Positions 14,442-22,160 of a DNA stretch of 28,901 nucleotides are shown piece by piece (position 1 is the stretch's first letter; each line of letters begins with the position of its first letter). Origin of the DNA: DYIU01 sp038326775 (GTDB taxonomy: Bacteria > Actinomycetota > Geothermincolia > Fen-727 > Anoxymicrobiaceae). The notes beneath the pieces are model-generated. The model worked only from the letters and a program-made list of their open reading frames with translations, had not been told where the DNA came from and ran no database searches. The DNA is taken from positions 1-28,901 of the forward strand of contig JBBQKJ010000039.1 of assembly GCA_038326775.1 (NCBI GenBank), written 5' to 3'. The position numbers were made by a program, and so were the translations under genes.

Positions 14442-16053
14442 CTTGCGGAGGGCCAGAGAGCTTGTAGATTTGGCCGGCCGCGACCCGCTTCAGCGGGGCG
14501 AGGTCTCCGCCGGCAACGCGCGCCTGCTCGGCGCGGTCGAGGTGCTCGTGGCGGCGGCGCCGGCGATCGCCGTCCCCGACGCGCTGTTCTCGTCGAACCT
14601 GAAGGCTGGCCTGCTATCCCGCTACGACGAGCTTGTCACCGCCGGGGAGAAACCCGCGCGGCCTCGGTCCACCGCGCGCCGCCTGGCCTGGATCGCCCTG
14701 CCCGCGGTGGCGGTGGCGGTCGTGCTCGCGCTGGCGTTCTTCATCTTCAAACCCGCCGGGCCGGCGGCCGTGGCGGGGCTGAGCGTACAGAACGGCTACG
14801 CCCGGGTGACCGACACCGGGGGCAAGACGAGCACGTTGAAGGGAAAGGCGGACATCCACACTGGCGACATAGTAATGATGCCGGGAGGCTCACGCGCCAC
14901 CATCACGTACAAGAACAAGAACATCACCAGGCTGGAGGCGGGCTCCGAGCTCGAGGTCGTAGACTACGGCGATAAGCTCGTGGAGGTTGCTCTCGCCAGG
15001 GGCAAGGCGTACAACCGGGTCATGCCGGGCACGTCTTACTCGGTCAACTGCCGCGGGTTGACTCTGAGCGCGGCCGGCACCGCGTTCGACGTTGATGCGG
15101 TGGGCCCGGAGATACTCGCGCCCGTCTTCGAGAGCAAGGCGAAGGTAAGCTGGACAGGGGCGCCGGTTGTGGTAGTAGGCCAGGGCTTTGAGGCGAAAGT
15201 CACCGGCGGGCCGGGTTCGTACTCAGTACAGGTCGTGCCGCTTAACCTGGCGGAGCTCGACTTCTCGTGGCTCGCCTTCAACCGCGACCTGGACAGAAAG
15301 CTCGGGTTCCCCCTTGGAGTGCTCGAGGGGCTTTCGCCCACGCCGCCGCAGGGCAACCTGCCCCCGGACGCTCCGGCCTCCTCCGCGCCGGGAGCCGAGC
15401 ATGTATCACAGCCTACCCAGCCGGGCTCACAGCCCACCCAACCTGGCTCACAGCCTACGCAGCCCGGCGCGCAGCCCTCCTCCACGCTTTCCCTTTCGGA
15501 TAGCGGCCCTCCGGTATACGTCACCTGGACCGCGGTAAACGTTGGAGCAGCCGATACGGTTGCCGTTCTGCGCGCGAACGGCGCCACCACCCCTTCGTAC
15601 CCCGCCAACGTGCTCGATGCAAGCCAGGGAGCCGGCGCCACGAGTTATCACGACGAGCGGGTTGTGGAGGGCCGGACCTACACCTACCGGGTTGCGTACC
15701 TCGCCAGCGGCAACGTGCTGGCCTACAGCAACCCCACTACCGCCACTGTACCCGCGCCCGCGCCTCCTCCTCCCAGGCTGTTCCTGGGAAGCGAGCTCAT
15801 GGAAAAGGGTATGTACCTCAAGTGGTACATGGAGGGCGAGGCCGGGGTAGACTCGTGGGCCATTCTGGCTTCTCAGTCGGATCCGGACCCGACATACCCG
15901 GGCTCGACGGTGGACAGGTTGCCATACAGCGGCCCCAGCGGCTCTTACGTCTTCGGCGGTGCAAGCTCCACCGCGTCTTACTACTTCCGCGTGGCCGTGC
16001 TCAGAGGCGGCAGCGCTATTTTCTACAGCAACGTTATCCGCAGCGGCCCCTGA
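14431..16053 (+). CDS. Membrane-anchored FecR-domain protein with Pro-rich linker and two beta domains
   Basis: The 540-aa product has an N-terminal cytoplasmic segment of about 85 residues (QRGEVSAGNARLLGAVEVLV, FSSNLKAGLLSRYDELV), one membrane helix (about 86-106), and a FecR-like domain (about 115-250) with GDIVMMPGGSRATITYKNKNITRLEAGSELEV and YSVNCRGLTLSAAGTAFDV. Next is a Pro/Thr/Gln-rich linker with three QPTQPGS-type heptads (about 327-347). Two similar C-terminal beta modules follow, each ending in an aromatic-rich strand (YTYRVAYLASGNVLAYSN and YYFRVAVLRGGSAIFYSN), resembling fibronectin III modules. Overlap with the sigma gene suggests that the N-terminus acts as an anti-sigma or sensor, though no zinc-binding anti-sigma motif is present. 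It ends 12 bp from the convergent acyl-CoA ligase gene. Confidence 0.8.
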   Translation: MLCNLRRARELVDLAGRDPLQRGEVSAGNARLLGAVEVLVAAAPAIAVPDALFSSNLKAGLLSRYDELVTAGEKPARPRSTARRLAWIALPAVAVAVVLALAFFIFKPAGPAAVAGLSVQNGYARVTDTGGKTSTLKGKADIHTGDIVMMPGGSRATITYKNKNITRLEAGSELEVVDYGDKLVEVALARGKAYNRVMPGTSYSVNCRGLTLSAAGTAFDVDAVGPEILAPVFESKAKVSWTGAPVVVVGQGFEAKVTGGPGSYSVQVVPLNLAELDFSWLAFNRDLDRKLGFPLGVLEGLSPTPPQGNLPPDAPASSAPGAEHVSQPTQPGSQPTQPGSQPTQPGAQPSSTLSLSDSGPPVYVTWTAVNVGAADTVAVLRANGATTPSYPANVLDASQGAGATSYHDERVVEGRTYTYRVAYLASGNVLAYSNPTTATVPAPAPPPPRLFLGSELMEKGMYLKWYMEGEAGVDSWAILASQSDPDPTYPGSTVDRLPYSGPSGSYVFGGASSTASYYFRVAVLRGGSAIFYSNVIRSGP

Positions 16054-16065
16054 GGCAGATCCGCG

Positions 16066-17712
16066 TCAAGCCCCAGTCTCCTCTGCGAAGAGTCCCCTGT
16101 AGCGCTCGCGGAGCTCTCGCTTGAGTATCTTCATGGTCGGGGTGCGAGGCATCTCCTCCTCGGTGATGAGGATCACGCGGCGCGGGCTCTTGTAGCGGGC
16201 GATGTTATCCCGGCACCAGGCGTGGATCTCCTCCTCCGTAGCGCTCGCGCCCGACTCGAGGATGCAGACAGCCACCGGGACCTCCTTCTTGGTCGGGTGA
16301 GGGATACCGACGACCGCCACGTCCATCACCGCCGGGTGCTCGAGTATCTCCTGCTCCACCTCCACCGAGAACACTGAGTAGCCGCCGCTCTTTACCACGT
16401 CCTTCTTGCGGTCCGCGAAAAACACCCGCCCCCAGCGGTCTTTCCTTGCCATATCCCCGGTGCGGAACCAGCCGTTGCTCATAAGTTCGGCGGTCTCCTT
16501 CGGCTTGTTCCAGTACCCCTTCATGACACACGGGCCCTTCATGGCAAGCTCGCCAACCTCGCCCGTCTTCACCTTGTTTCCGGCCTCGTCCAGTATCCTC
16601 GCGCGTATCGGAGGCATCGGGAACCCGACGCACTTCGGGGGGAACTTTATCCCGGGGAGGGGGAGTTTCAGGCAGGCCAGGGAGGACAGCTCCACCATTC
16701 CGTAGGCGTCCATGAAAAGCGAGTCGAGGTCGAGCGGCCCCAGCTTTAGCCGTCCCCTCTTGCGGAACTCGACCGCTATCTCGTCGGGCATCGCGTCCGC
16801 GGAGCTTCCCCATATGCGCACCCCGGAGATATCGTAGTCGTCGAGCCCGGCCTCGAGCATCATCGCGTACATCGCCGGGACCCCCACGAAGATGGTGGCC
16901 TTGCTGTCCTCGATGCCCTTGAGTATCCGTTTGGGGTCGAACGAGCGGATAAACATCCCGGTCAGCCCGCCGGAAAGTGATATCAGGGTCAGCCCGAACC
17001 CGAACAGGTGCGCGAGCGGCAGGGCCATGACGCCGATGTCCTTCGAGGTGGTGGGCACCAGCGCCGCGGTGAGCCGCTGCGCGGTGAGCAGGCTCCGCGA
17101 GGTCATCATGGCCCCCTTGGGAAAGCCAGTGGTGCCGGATGTGTAGAAAATACCTACGACGTCATCGGGGTCCGTTGGCTGGGCGGGGTAAGCCGACGGG
17201 GCGGCCTCGATGAGCGGCTTCAGCTCGATGAAATCGCCGGCCAGGCCTTCGGCGGAGTCCAGCAGCACCCACCTCTCGATACCCGGAAAGGCGCCCTGGT
17301 CCTTCATCTGGTACTCGAACACCGGTCGGTCCGTCACGGCGAGCTTCGCCCCCGAGTCGCCCGCCATATAGGCGATCTCCTTCTGGGTGAGCATGAAGTT
17401 GATGGGCACGACGATAGCGCCGATCTTCATCAAGGCGAAGCAGATGAAAGGTATCTCCATGCGGTTGGAGAGATCAACCAGAACCCGCTCGCCCTTTTCG
17501 ACCCCAAGGTCCGCGAACACTTTCGCCGCGCGGTCGGTGAACTCGCGCCACTGGTTGAAGCTCTGCTTCATGCCTGACATGAACGAGTACTCCATCGGGC
17601 GGTCAAGGATGAAGCACGTCTTGTCCCCGTAGACCGCGGCCAGCTTGTCCATGAAGTTGCCGAAAGTTATCGAGCGGTCCGCGGCCACCTTGATGTTGTC
17701 GAGCAAATGCAT
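16066..17712 (-). CDS. Acyl-CoA ligase (AMP-dependent synthetase)
   Basis: The 548-aa ANL-superfamily enzyme should activate a carboxylic acid through an acyl-adenylate and transfer it to CoA. The motifs are in order: FYTSGTTGFPKGAMMTS (A3, phosphate binding), VGVPAMYAMML, RIWGSSADAMP, DAYGMVELSS (A5), GWFRTGDMARKDRWGRVFFADRKKDVVKSGGYSVFSVEVE (A7-A8 hinge) and PRTPTMKILKREL with the C-terminal catalytic Lys (A10). The overall form is that of medium/long-chain fatty acid CoA ligases; chain specificity cannot be read. ATG 17712 follows AGGAGAGGAG by 4 nt and gives the usual MHLLDNIK-type start; the open frame upstream of it looks non-coding. Confidence 0.92.
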   Translation of the reverse strand: MHLLDNIKVAADRSITFGNFMDKLAAVYGDKTCFILDRPMEYSFMSGMKQSFNQWREFTDRAAKVFADLGVEKGERVLVDLSNRMEIPFICFALMKIGAIVVPINFMLTQKEIAYMAGDSGAKLAVTDRPVFEYQMKDQGAFPGIERWVLLDSAEGLAGDFIELKPLIEAAPSAYPAQPTDPDDVVGIFYTSGTTGFPKGAMMTSRSLLTAQRLTAALVPTTSKDIGVMALPLAHLFGFGLTLISLSGGLTGMFIRSFDPKRILKGIEDSKATIFVGVPAMYAMMLEAGLDDYDISGVRIWGSSADAMPDEIAVEFRKRGRLKLGPLDLDSLFMDAYGMVELSSLACLKLPLPGIKFPPKCVGFPMPPIRARILDEAGNKVKTGEVGELAMKGPCVMKGYWNKPKETAELMSNGWFRTGDMARKDRWGRVFFADRKKDVVKSGGYSVFSVEVEQEILEHPAVMDVAVVGIPHPTKKEVPVAVCILESGASATEEEIHAWCRDNIARYKSPRRVILITEEEMPRTPTMKILKRELRERYRGLFAEETGA

Positions 17713-17807
17713 GGCGCTCCTCTCCTGAGCCGGCGTCGTCGTCAGTATCGCGCTAGATTGTAACCGTTCTGGCCACTCGGATGTCAATCGGCGGCGTTCA
17801 GCGGCCG

Positions 17808-18431
17808 TCAGCCTGGAAGGTGGTCGTAGGCCCCGTGGCAGCGCCCGGCCCTTATCGCGGCCACCAACTCCTCGTCGGTGTGGATGTCGTCCTCGAAAAC
17901 GGTATAGCAGCGCCCGACCTGGAACTCGTGGTGGGCGTCGCTGCCCCCGATGCCGGGCAGGCCGTAGCGAAGGGCCAGCTCGTTGGCGGCCTCGTTACCG
18001 CCGGGAGTGCAGCCTCCATTGTGGGTCTCAACGGCGTCAACGTTTTTCAAAAGCCAGTCGGCTCGCTCCGGCCCGTGCACTCGCTCCAGCTCACCGGTCA
18101 CCCGGCAGGAGTGTGCCGGGGCGATGAGGGCGCCAGCCTGGCGGCACATCTCGAGGAGCTCGGCGAAAGGCGTCTTCCAGCCCGGCGCGTCGCGGTAGAG
18201 GCCGAAGACCAGCATATCGCCTAACTCCGTATATATCTCGATCCCCCTGAAGACCGGGAAGCCTGCTTTGCGGCCTAGCTCGCCGGTCAGCTCGGCGCCG
18301 GCTATCTCGTCGTGCTCGGTAACACATATGCCGTCGAGGCCGACCGCCCTGGCCACTTCGATCGTCCGCTCCGGTGCGATCAGGCTGCACGGCGAGGACA
18401 CGTTTGTGTGCACGTGGAGGTCTATCTTCAT
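17808..18431 (-). CDS. PHP-domain metal-dependent phosphoesterase
   Basis: The 207-aa protein is a single PHP domain. Metal-binding motifs are LHVHTNVSSPCS (I), CVTEHDEIAGA (II), FRGIEIYTELGD with LVFG (III), LIAPAHSCR and VDAVETHNGG in the middle, and GGSDAHHEFQVGRCYTVFE near the C-terminus. The set resembles the trinuclear site of small TrpH/YciV-like phosphoesterases. The substrate is unknown. ATG 18431 begins the first strand (MKIDLHVHT) with AAAGAGGG about 9 nt upstream. A small upstream ORF ends on the same ATGA, so the two may be coupled. Confidence 0.88.
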   Translation of the reverse strand: MKIDLHVHTNVSSPCSLIAPERTIEVARAVGLDGICVTEHDEIAGAELTGELGRKAGFPVFRGIEIYTELGDMLVFGLYRDAPGWKTPFAELLEMCRQAGALIAPAHSCRVTGELERVHGPERADWLLKNVDAVETHNGGCTPGGNEAANELALRYGLPGIGGSDAHHEFQVGRCYTVFEDDIHTDEELVAAIRAGRCHGAYDHLPG

Positions 18432-18631
18432 GGCCTCGGGCCCTCTTTCCGACAACCGGTGACAAGCGCGAAGTGATGCACCAGCTGGGCGGTCCTCTCG
18501 GCGGCCCTGCACATGAGGAAGTTGCGCAGTGTCACCATCAGGACGGCCAGGGTAATAGCTGGCTTCATCGCGGAGAATATGGCCGGACTTCGCTTTCTGC
18601 TCATGAGGGTAATCGTACAGGTTGGCGGCAC
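18428..18631 (-). CDS. Possible small protein upstream of the PHP gene
   Basis: A short frame starts at GTG 18631 (67 aa) or ATG 18604 (58 aa) and stops at 18428 in an ATGA overlap with the PHP gene. It contains one hydrophobic stretch (AITLAVLMVTLRNFLM) between basic flanks, which could be a membrane segment. I recognise no family and see no good Shine-Dalgarno. The coupling to the next gene is the main support; it may also be a remnant caused by the neighbouring insertion. Confidence 0.3.
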   Translation of the reverse strand: MPPTCTITLMSRKRSPAIFSAMKPAITLAVLMVTLRNFLMCRAAERTAQLVHHFALVTGCRKEGPRP

Positions 18632-18637
18632 CCGGGC

Positions 18638-18703
18638 TCAACCGCCGCGGTACCTCTTACGCAGCTGCTTCCGGCATGAGTTGTCATATTCCGCGAGCTT
18701 AAG
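18638..18703 (-). pseudogene. Possible 3' end of a gene cut by the insertion sequence
   Basis: Immediately outside the left IS end, the minus strand reads LKLAEYDNSCRKQLRKRYRGG followed by a TGA at 18638-18640. The charged, protein-like composition suggests the C-terminus of a gene whose front part was displaced. No matching continuation is evident on the other side of the element at 20705. Only 21 residues remain, so this is tentative. Confidence 0.25.
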
Positions 18704-18756
18704 CTGAAGTTCCCCCCGCGAAAACAGCCGAATTCCCGATAAACAAGGGAAATAAC

Positions 18757-18793
18757 GCTACATGGAAATGCAGGGTGTCTGGCTACATGGAAA
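18757..18793 (+). repeat. 12-bp direct repeat at the transposase 3' end
   Basis: GCTACATGGAAA occurs at 18757-18768 and 18782-18793, a 25-bp period. The second copy includes the transposase stop codon (CTA on the plus strand), so the first copy lies just past the gene and could be a small duplication. Confidence 0.6.
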
Positions 18794-20555
18794 GAGGGAC
18801 ATCGAGAAGCTCGAAAGCTTTCCTCTGGATGGGAGTGGGGGTGGTGAGAAGGTCGAACTCCACCTCGTTGCGCTGCCCGGGCAACGGGTGCTGCCTGACG
18901 GTGTTCTTCGCGAGGGTCTTGAGGTCCTCGAGAAGGGTTTGGAAACTGTGCACCGGCATGCCGTCGGCGTTGCGCTTGCTGCTCGCCTTCCTGCAAGCTC
19001 CCGGCGACCGCCTGGCGGGGGCGACAACCGATTCTCTCAAGGCGTCGGCGTACTCTTTGTCCTCGTCATCAAATAGGATCGGTGAGAGGCGCTGCCTCAT
19101 GTGCCACTCCACGTAGTAGGCGAGCATGCAGATGAAGACATGGGAGCGTACCCGCTCGGGCTTCCTGTGGTTGATGGGCCGGACCAACAGGTCAACGGTC
19201 TTGAAGCACCTGAACGCCCGCTCCACCGCGGAGAGGCTCTTGTAGGCCTTAACCGTGCCGCCGGCGTCAAACTCCTCTTCGGTGACCGACGTCCTTATCA
19301 CGTAGATGCCGTCCAGGGCGGCCTCGCTTTCTATCTTCCCGGTGTCACGCTCGTAGGAGAAGCTCTCCTCCGTGATGGCGAGTTTGAAGTGTTTCCCCAC
19401 CTTGTGGCTGTTTATCACCTTGCCTGCCCTGACCCCTATCATGTCCTTTCCCTCAAGGGCGCGCTTCTCCCGCTTCGTGGCTGCCGTTATCTTGTCCAGG
19501 TCCCACTCGGTGGCCTGAAGGAGTTCCTCGCGGGTCCTGGCCCTGTCCTCGGCCAGGAGCGGGTTGCGGCAGGCTACGAGGCGCTCGTCCGGGTAATCGG
19601 GCGAGGTTATCTCCACCAGGTCCTGCTCGTCGAAGAGGGAGGGCTGTATGACCTCCTCCTGCGCGAGCTTCTTTATCTGGGGAGCCGTGAGAGCGGTTAT
19701 CCAGTCCAGGCCGTCCACCGGCTTGAGCTCCGAAGTGATGCGGGCCTCGGTGATCATCCCGCGGTCTCCCACAAGGACCACTCTCTTGAGCCCGAAGCGC
19801 TCTCTTATCTTCCAGATCTGCGAGCTCAGGGTCGCGGAATCCGAGGTGTTCCCTTCGAACACCTCCACTGCGACAGGGCATCCTTCCCCGTTGCACAGAA
19901 GCCCGTAGACTATCTGGGGAAAGCCTTTCTTCTTGTCCCTGCTGTACCCGTACTGTGCAAGCGGGCATGATGAGCCCGTGTAGTAGGAGGAGGAGACATC
20001 GTAGAGCACCAGGCTGCCGTCCTCGAGATGCTTTCTCGCGAGTTTCCCCTCTATCCTTGTCTGGCGCTCTTGAAGCCAGTCCATAGCCTCGTAGAGCTCG
20101 TCCTCGTCGGCGGAGGCTACCCCGAGCGTATCCCCCAGGGTGGAAAAAGCGGTCTCGGAGCTCAACCCGCGAGCGGTCGCGAGCTTTGAGCGGGGATCTA
20201 TCACCCTTGCCGTCACCATGGCCATGACGAGGTCCCGCTGCCTGGAGGGCCTGGATGCTATCATCTCCTGGAGCCCTATCTTCTTCGACGTCCCCAGTAC
20301 CGCCGCGACGTTACCGTGGGGAAGGCTTCTCACGATATCGAAACTCTCTCCTACGGGAAGGAACGCTACGCCTCTGAGGGATGCGCGCACGAGCTCGATC
20401 GTGTGCGGGGGCAGGTGGGAGATGTTGCCCAGTGTCTCGTGCTTTACCTTGCCGTCCTCCCGGTAGGAGCGCCTCAGGAGGTGGCTCTCGTACACCTTCT
20501 TCCCGCCCTTAACCTTAATTGTGGCTACGTGAACTGCGCCTGACCTCTTTGGCAT
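18783..20555 (-). CDS. IS1634-family DDE transposase
   Basis: The 590-aa transposase catalyses movement of the surrounding element. It begins MPKRSGAVHVATIKVKGGKK, with the YESHLLRRSYREDGKVKHETLGNISHLP start common to this family. Candidate catalytic acids are in LVLYDVSSSYYTG (first D), RVVLVGDRGMITEARI (second D) and the Y-x2-R-like C-terminal segment KAYKSLSAVERAFRCFKTVDLLVRPINHRKPERVRSHVFICMLAYYVEWH (E). The length is normal and the frame is intact, so it may be active. ATG 20555 has no Shine-Dalgarno, but a good promoter places the transcript start next to it, suggesting leaderless translation. The open frame extends 26 codons further upstream through the promoter; that part is not believed. 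Confidence 0.93.
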   Translation of the reverse strand: MPKRSGAVHVATIKVKGGKKVYESHLLRRSYREDGKVKHETLGNISHLPPHTIELVRASLRGVAFLPVGESFDIVRSLPHGNVAAVLGTSKKIGLQEMIASRPSRQRDLVMAMVTARVIDPRSKLATARGLSSETAFSTLGDTLGVASADEDELYEAMDWLQERQTRIEGKLARKHLEDGSLVLYDVSSSYYTGSSCPLAQYGYSRDKKKGFPQIVYGLLCNGEGCPVAVEVFEGNTSDSATLSSQIWKIRERFGLKRVVLVGDRGMITEARITSELKPVDGLDWITALTAPQIKKLAQEEVIQPSLFDEQDLVEITSPDYPDERLVACRNPLLAEDRARTREELLQATEWDLDKITAATKREKRALEGKDMIGVRAGKVINSHKVGKHFKLAITEESFSYERDTGKIESEAALDGIYVIRTSVTEEEFDAGGTVKAYKSLSAVERAFRCFKTVDLLVRPINHRKPERVRSHVFICMLAYYVEWHMRQRLSPILFDDEDKEYADALRESVVAPARRSPGACRKASSKRNADGMPVHSFQTLLEDLKTLAKNTVRQHPLPGQRNEVEFDLLTTPTPIQRKAFELLDVPLSM

Positions 20556-20562
20556 GCTTTTA

Positions 20563-20591
20563 TTAATAACACATATGAGATGTTCTGTCAA
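20563..20591 (-). promoter_or_regulatory. Transposase promoter inside the IS
   Basis: On the minus strand a perfect TTGACA (20591-20586) is followed after exactly 17 nt by TATTAA (20568-20563). Transcription would start about 20556, one base before the transposase ATG. The AT-rich composition contrasts with the surrounding high-GC DNA. Confidence 0.65.
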
Positions 20592-20788
20592 GGGGTAAAT
20601 GCAATTACCTTTGGCTACTTTGCGCATGACCAAAAAGGCTCATAAAGCTGATAACCAAGGGATAAATCGGCTGTTTTGGGGTCTTATTCCGGGGGGAACC
20701 TCAGGTTAGAGACAGAAAGGTGGCACTGGAGAGCCTTTGAGCCGCGAGGCGGGTAAGCCTCCTTCGAGAATGCCGTGGCCGCGAAGCG

Positions 20789-21025
20789 CTACTGCCGCGG
20801 GAAGTTGTATTCTCGCAGAGGAAGAGACTTTTTCATATCCAGAAAGTGCTTGTCGTGGTGGAACAATTCGAGATCATAATGGATTGCCACTGTACTCGGG
20901 CTTGAAGTATGTGATCCAGGCGTTGGTGTCGATGAGCGCGAGCAGCTCCTTGAGATGGCGTCTCCTGACGACTTCCTCCAGGGCCCAGTTGACAGCACCT
21001 TCGCGGCAATTCGCGTAGTTGTCAG
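20789..21025 (-). pseudogene. vapBC toxin-antitoxin relic (fused and internally deleted)
   Basis: On the minus strand REGAVNWALEEVVRRRHLKELLAL matches the C-terminal half of the ribbon-helix-helix part of VapB antitoxins. It runs in the same frame straight into IDTNAWITYFKPEYSG, which is the start of a PIN-domain VapC toxin (normally V-L-I-D-T-N-x-W-I). The VapB tail and VapC start codon are therefore missing. The frame stops near 20875. One frame over, VAIHYDLELFHHDKHFLDMKKSLPLREYNFPRQ is the C-terminal end of a PIN domain, stopping at 20789. About 70-80 toxin residues between these pieces are absent. The antitoxin N-terminus is not recognisable upstream. Neither protein can be functional. 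It lies beside the IS element. Confidence 0.75.
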
Positions 21026-21043
21026 GCATGACATCAACGCCGA

Positions 21044-21131
21044 CATGGCCGAGGTGCCGCTGAAAGACTTGAAGTCGGAGCTGCCGTGGCTCCAGAAGCA
21101 GGCGGCACTCGAAAAGCAGCTTGACTCCTGA
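21044..21131 (+). other. Short open segment, possible gene remnant
   Basis: The plus strand reads MAEVPLKDLKSELPWLQKQA and ends EKQLDS with TGA at 21129-21131. The amphipathic, charged composition looks protein-like but no start signal or family is evident. It could be the C-terminal fragment of a gene broken by the rearrangements around the IS. Bases 21132-21217 hold nothing I can identify. Confidence 0.2.
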
Positions 21132-21217
21132 AGTACAGGATGGCCGACATTCGGCTTCCTGTTGCAGGGTGCTGTCCATATTGATCCGGTACTATTGCGT
21201 GTGCCCCTTCGAAGCTG

Positions 21218-21745
21218 TCAGGTTTTTCCCAGCTTCTTCCTGAGCTTGTCTACCTTTGGCGCGATCACGACCTGGCAGTATCCATGCTCGGGGTTCTTCA
21301 CGTAGTAGTCCTGGTGGTACTCCTCGGCGGGATAAAAGACGTCGAGCGGCTTTACCTCCGTGACTACGGGCCTTTCGTAGTCAGGCCGTATACCGGCGAT
21401 GAAAGCCTCGACGCGCTCCCCCTGCCCCTCGGAGTCGTAAAATATTATCGAGCGGTACTGGGAGCCGACGTCGTTGCCCTGCCTGTCCGGCGTCGTCGGG
21501 TCGTGCGTCGAGAAGAACACATCGAGCAGTGTCTCGAGCGAGACGTTCCCCGGGTCGTACTCGACCCGGGCGACCTCGGCGTGCCCCGTGCTGCCGCTGT
21601 AGACCTCCGGGTATTCAGGGTCGGCCGTGGTCCCTCCTGAGTAACCCGGGGTGATCGCGACCACGCCGTCAACGTTCTGAAACACCGCCTCCGTGCACCA
21701 GAAGCACCCACCGCCAAGCACTATCTTCTCGGTCTTACCGGCCAT
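21218..21745 (-). CDS. msrA: Peptide-methionine (S)-S-oxide reductase MsrA
   Basis: MsrA repairs the S-epimer of oxidised methionine. The 175-aa protein starts KIVLGGGCFWCTEAVF with the catalytic Cys at about 14 in GCFWCTE, then GVVAITPGYSGGTTADPEYPEVYSGSTGHAEVARVEYDP, LLDVFFSTHDPTTPDRQGNDVGSQYRSIIF and EEYHQDYYVKNPEHGYC. All family blocks are present. Its start overlaps the end of msrB by 11 bp, so the two are coupled and together reduce both sulfoxide epimers. Confidence 0.97.
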   Translation of the reverse strand: MAGKTEKIVLGGGCFWCTEAVFQNVDGVVAITPGYSGGTTADPEYPEVYSGSTGHAEVARVEYDPGNVSLETLLDVFFSTHDPTTPDRQGNDVGSQYRSIIFYDSEGQGERVEAFIAGIRPDYERPVVTEVKPLDVFYPAEEYHQDYYVKNPEHGYCQVVIAPKVDKLRKKLGKT

Positions 21746-22106
21746 CTTCGTCCCCCTTGAACTTCAGGGAGATGGAGTTCACGCAGTGCCGGGCGTCTTT
21801 CGGCGTGAAACCCTCGCCCATGAAAACGTGACCGAGGTGGGCGTCACACGCCGCGCACGTTATCTCGGTCCTCATGCCGTCGGCGTCGGTGGACCTCGCG
21901 ACCGCGCCTTCTATCTCGTCGTCGAAGCTGGGCCAGCCACAGCCCGAGCGGAACTTGTCGACAGAGCGATAGAGCGGGGCTTCGCACCTCTTGCAGACGT
22001 AAACGCCAGGCTCGAAACACCCGTCGTGTTCCCCGCTGTGGGGCATCTCCGTGCCTTTGTGGACTATCACCCGCTCTTCTTCGGGAGTTAGTTCGTTGAG
22101 CTTCAT
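21735..22106 (-). CDS. msrB: Peptide-methionine (R)-S-oxide reductase MsrB
   Basis: The 123-aa enzyme reduces the R-epimer of methionine sulfoxide. It contains the zinc ligands CKRC (38, 41) and CAAC (84, 87), the GCGWPSF motif, HLGHVF, and the catalytic Cys (about 108) in RHCVNSISLKF. ATG 22106 gives the usual start MKLNELTPEEERVIVHKGTE, after a purine-rich GGGGGACGGCGAG; ATGs further upstream would add atypical residues. It lies 54 bp downstream of the phenylacetate-CoA-ligase-like gene and probably belongs to the phosphofructokinase operon. Confidence 0.96.
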   Translation of the reverse strand: MKLNELTPEEERVIVHKGTEMPHSGEHDGCFEPGVYVCKRCEAPLYRSVDKFRSGCGWPSFDDEIEGAVARSTDADGMRTEITCAACDAHLGHVFMGEGFTPKDARHCVNSISLKFKGDEDGR

Positions 22107-22160
22107 TTCTCGCCGTCCCCCGCCGGTCATCTTCTGCTTGAGAGAGGCTCCTCGCAATCG

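Larger units (their letters stand above)
18704..20704 (-). mobile_element. IS1634-family insertion sequence
   Basis: The element is about 2.0 kb. Its ends are imperfect inverted repeats: the left begins CTGAAGTTCCCCCCG (18704) and the right, reverse complemented, begins CTGAGGTTCCCCCCG (20704). An inner block AAAACAGCCGA is also present at both ends, offset by a few extra bases on the right. It carries one transposase gene occupying nearly its full length. I could not find an exact target-site duplication (flanks CTTAAG and GTTAGA), so the outer borders may be off by a few bases. The flanks contain gene debris, consistent with insertion into a decaying region. Confidence 0.82.

Noticed and set aside
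15409..15474. CRISPR-like repeat
   Set aside because: The repeats are contiguous 21-bp units in frame with synonymous differences and no spacers; they are a protein linker.
19425..19435. Another CCTGACCCC copy
   Set aside because: It lies in transposase coding sequence encoding ordinary residues and shares nothing beyond the core; probably chance.
18697..20710. A target-site duplication around the IS
   Set aside because: The flanks CTTAAG and GTTAGA do not match exactly for any border choice I tried.
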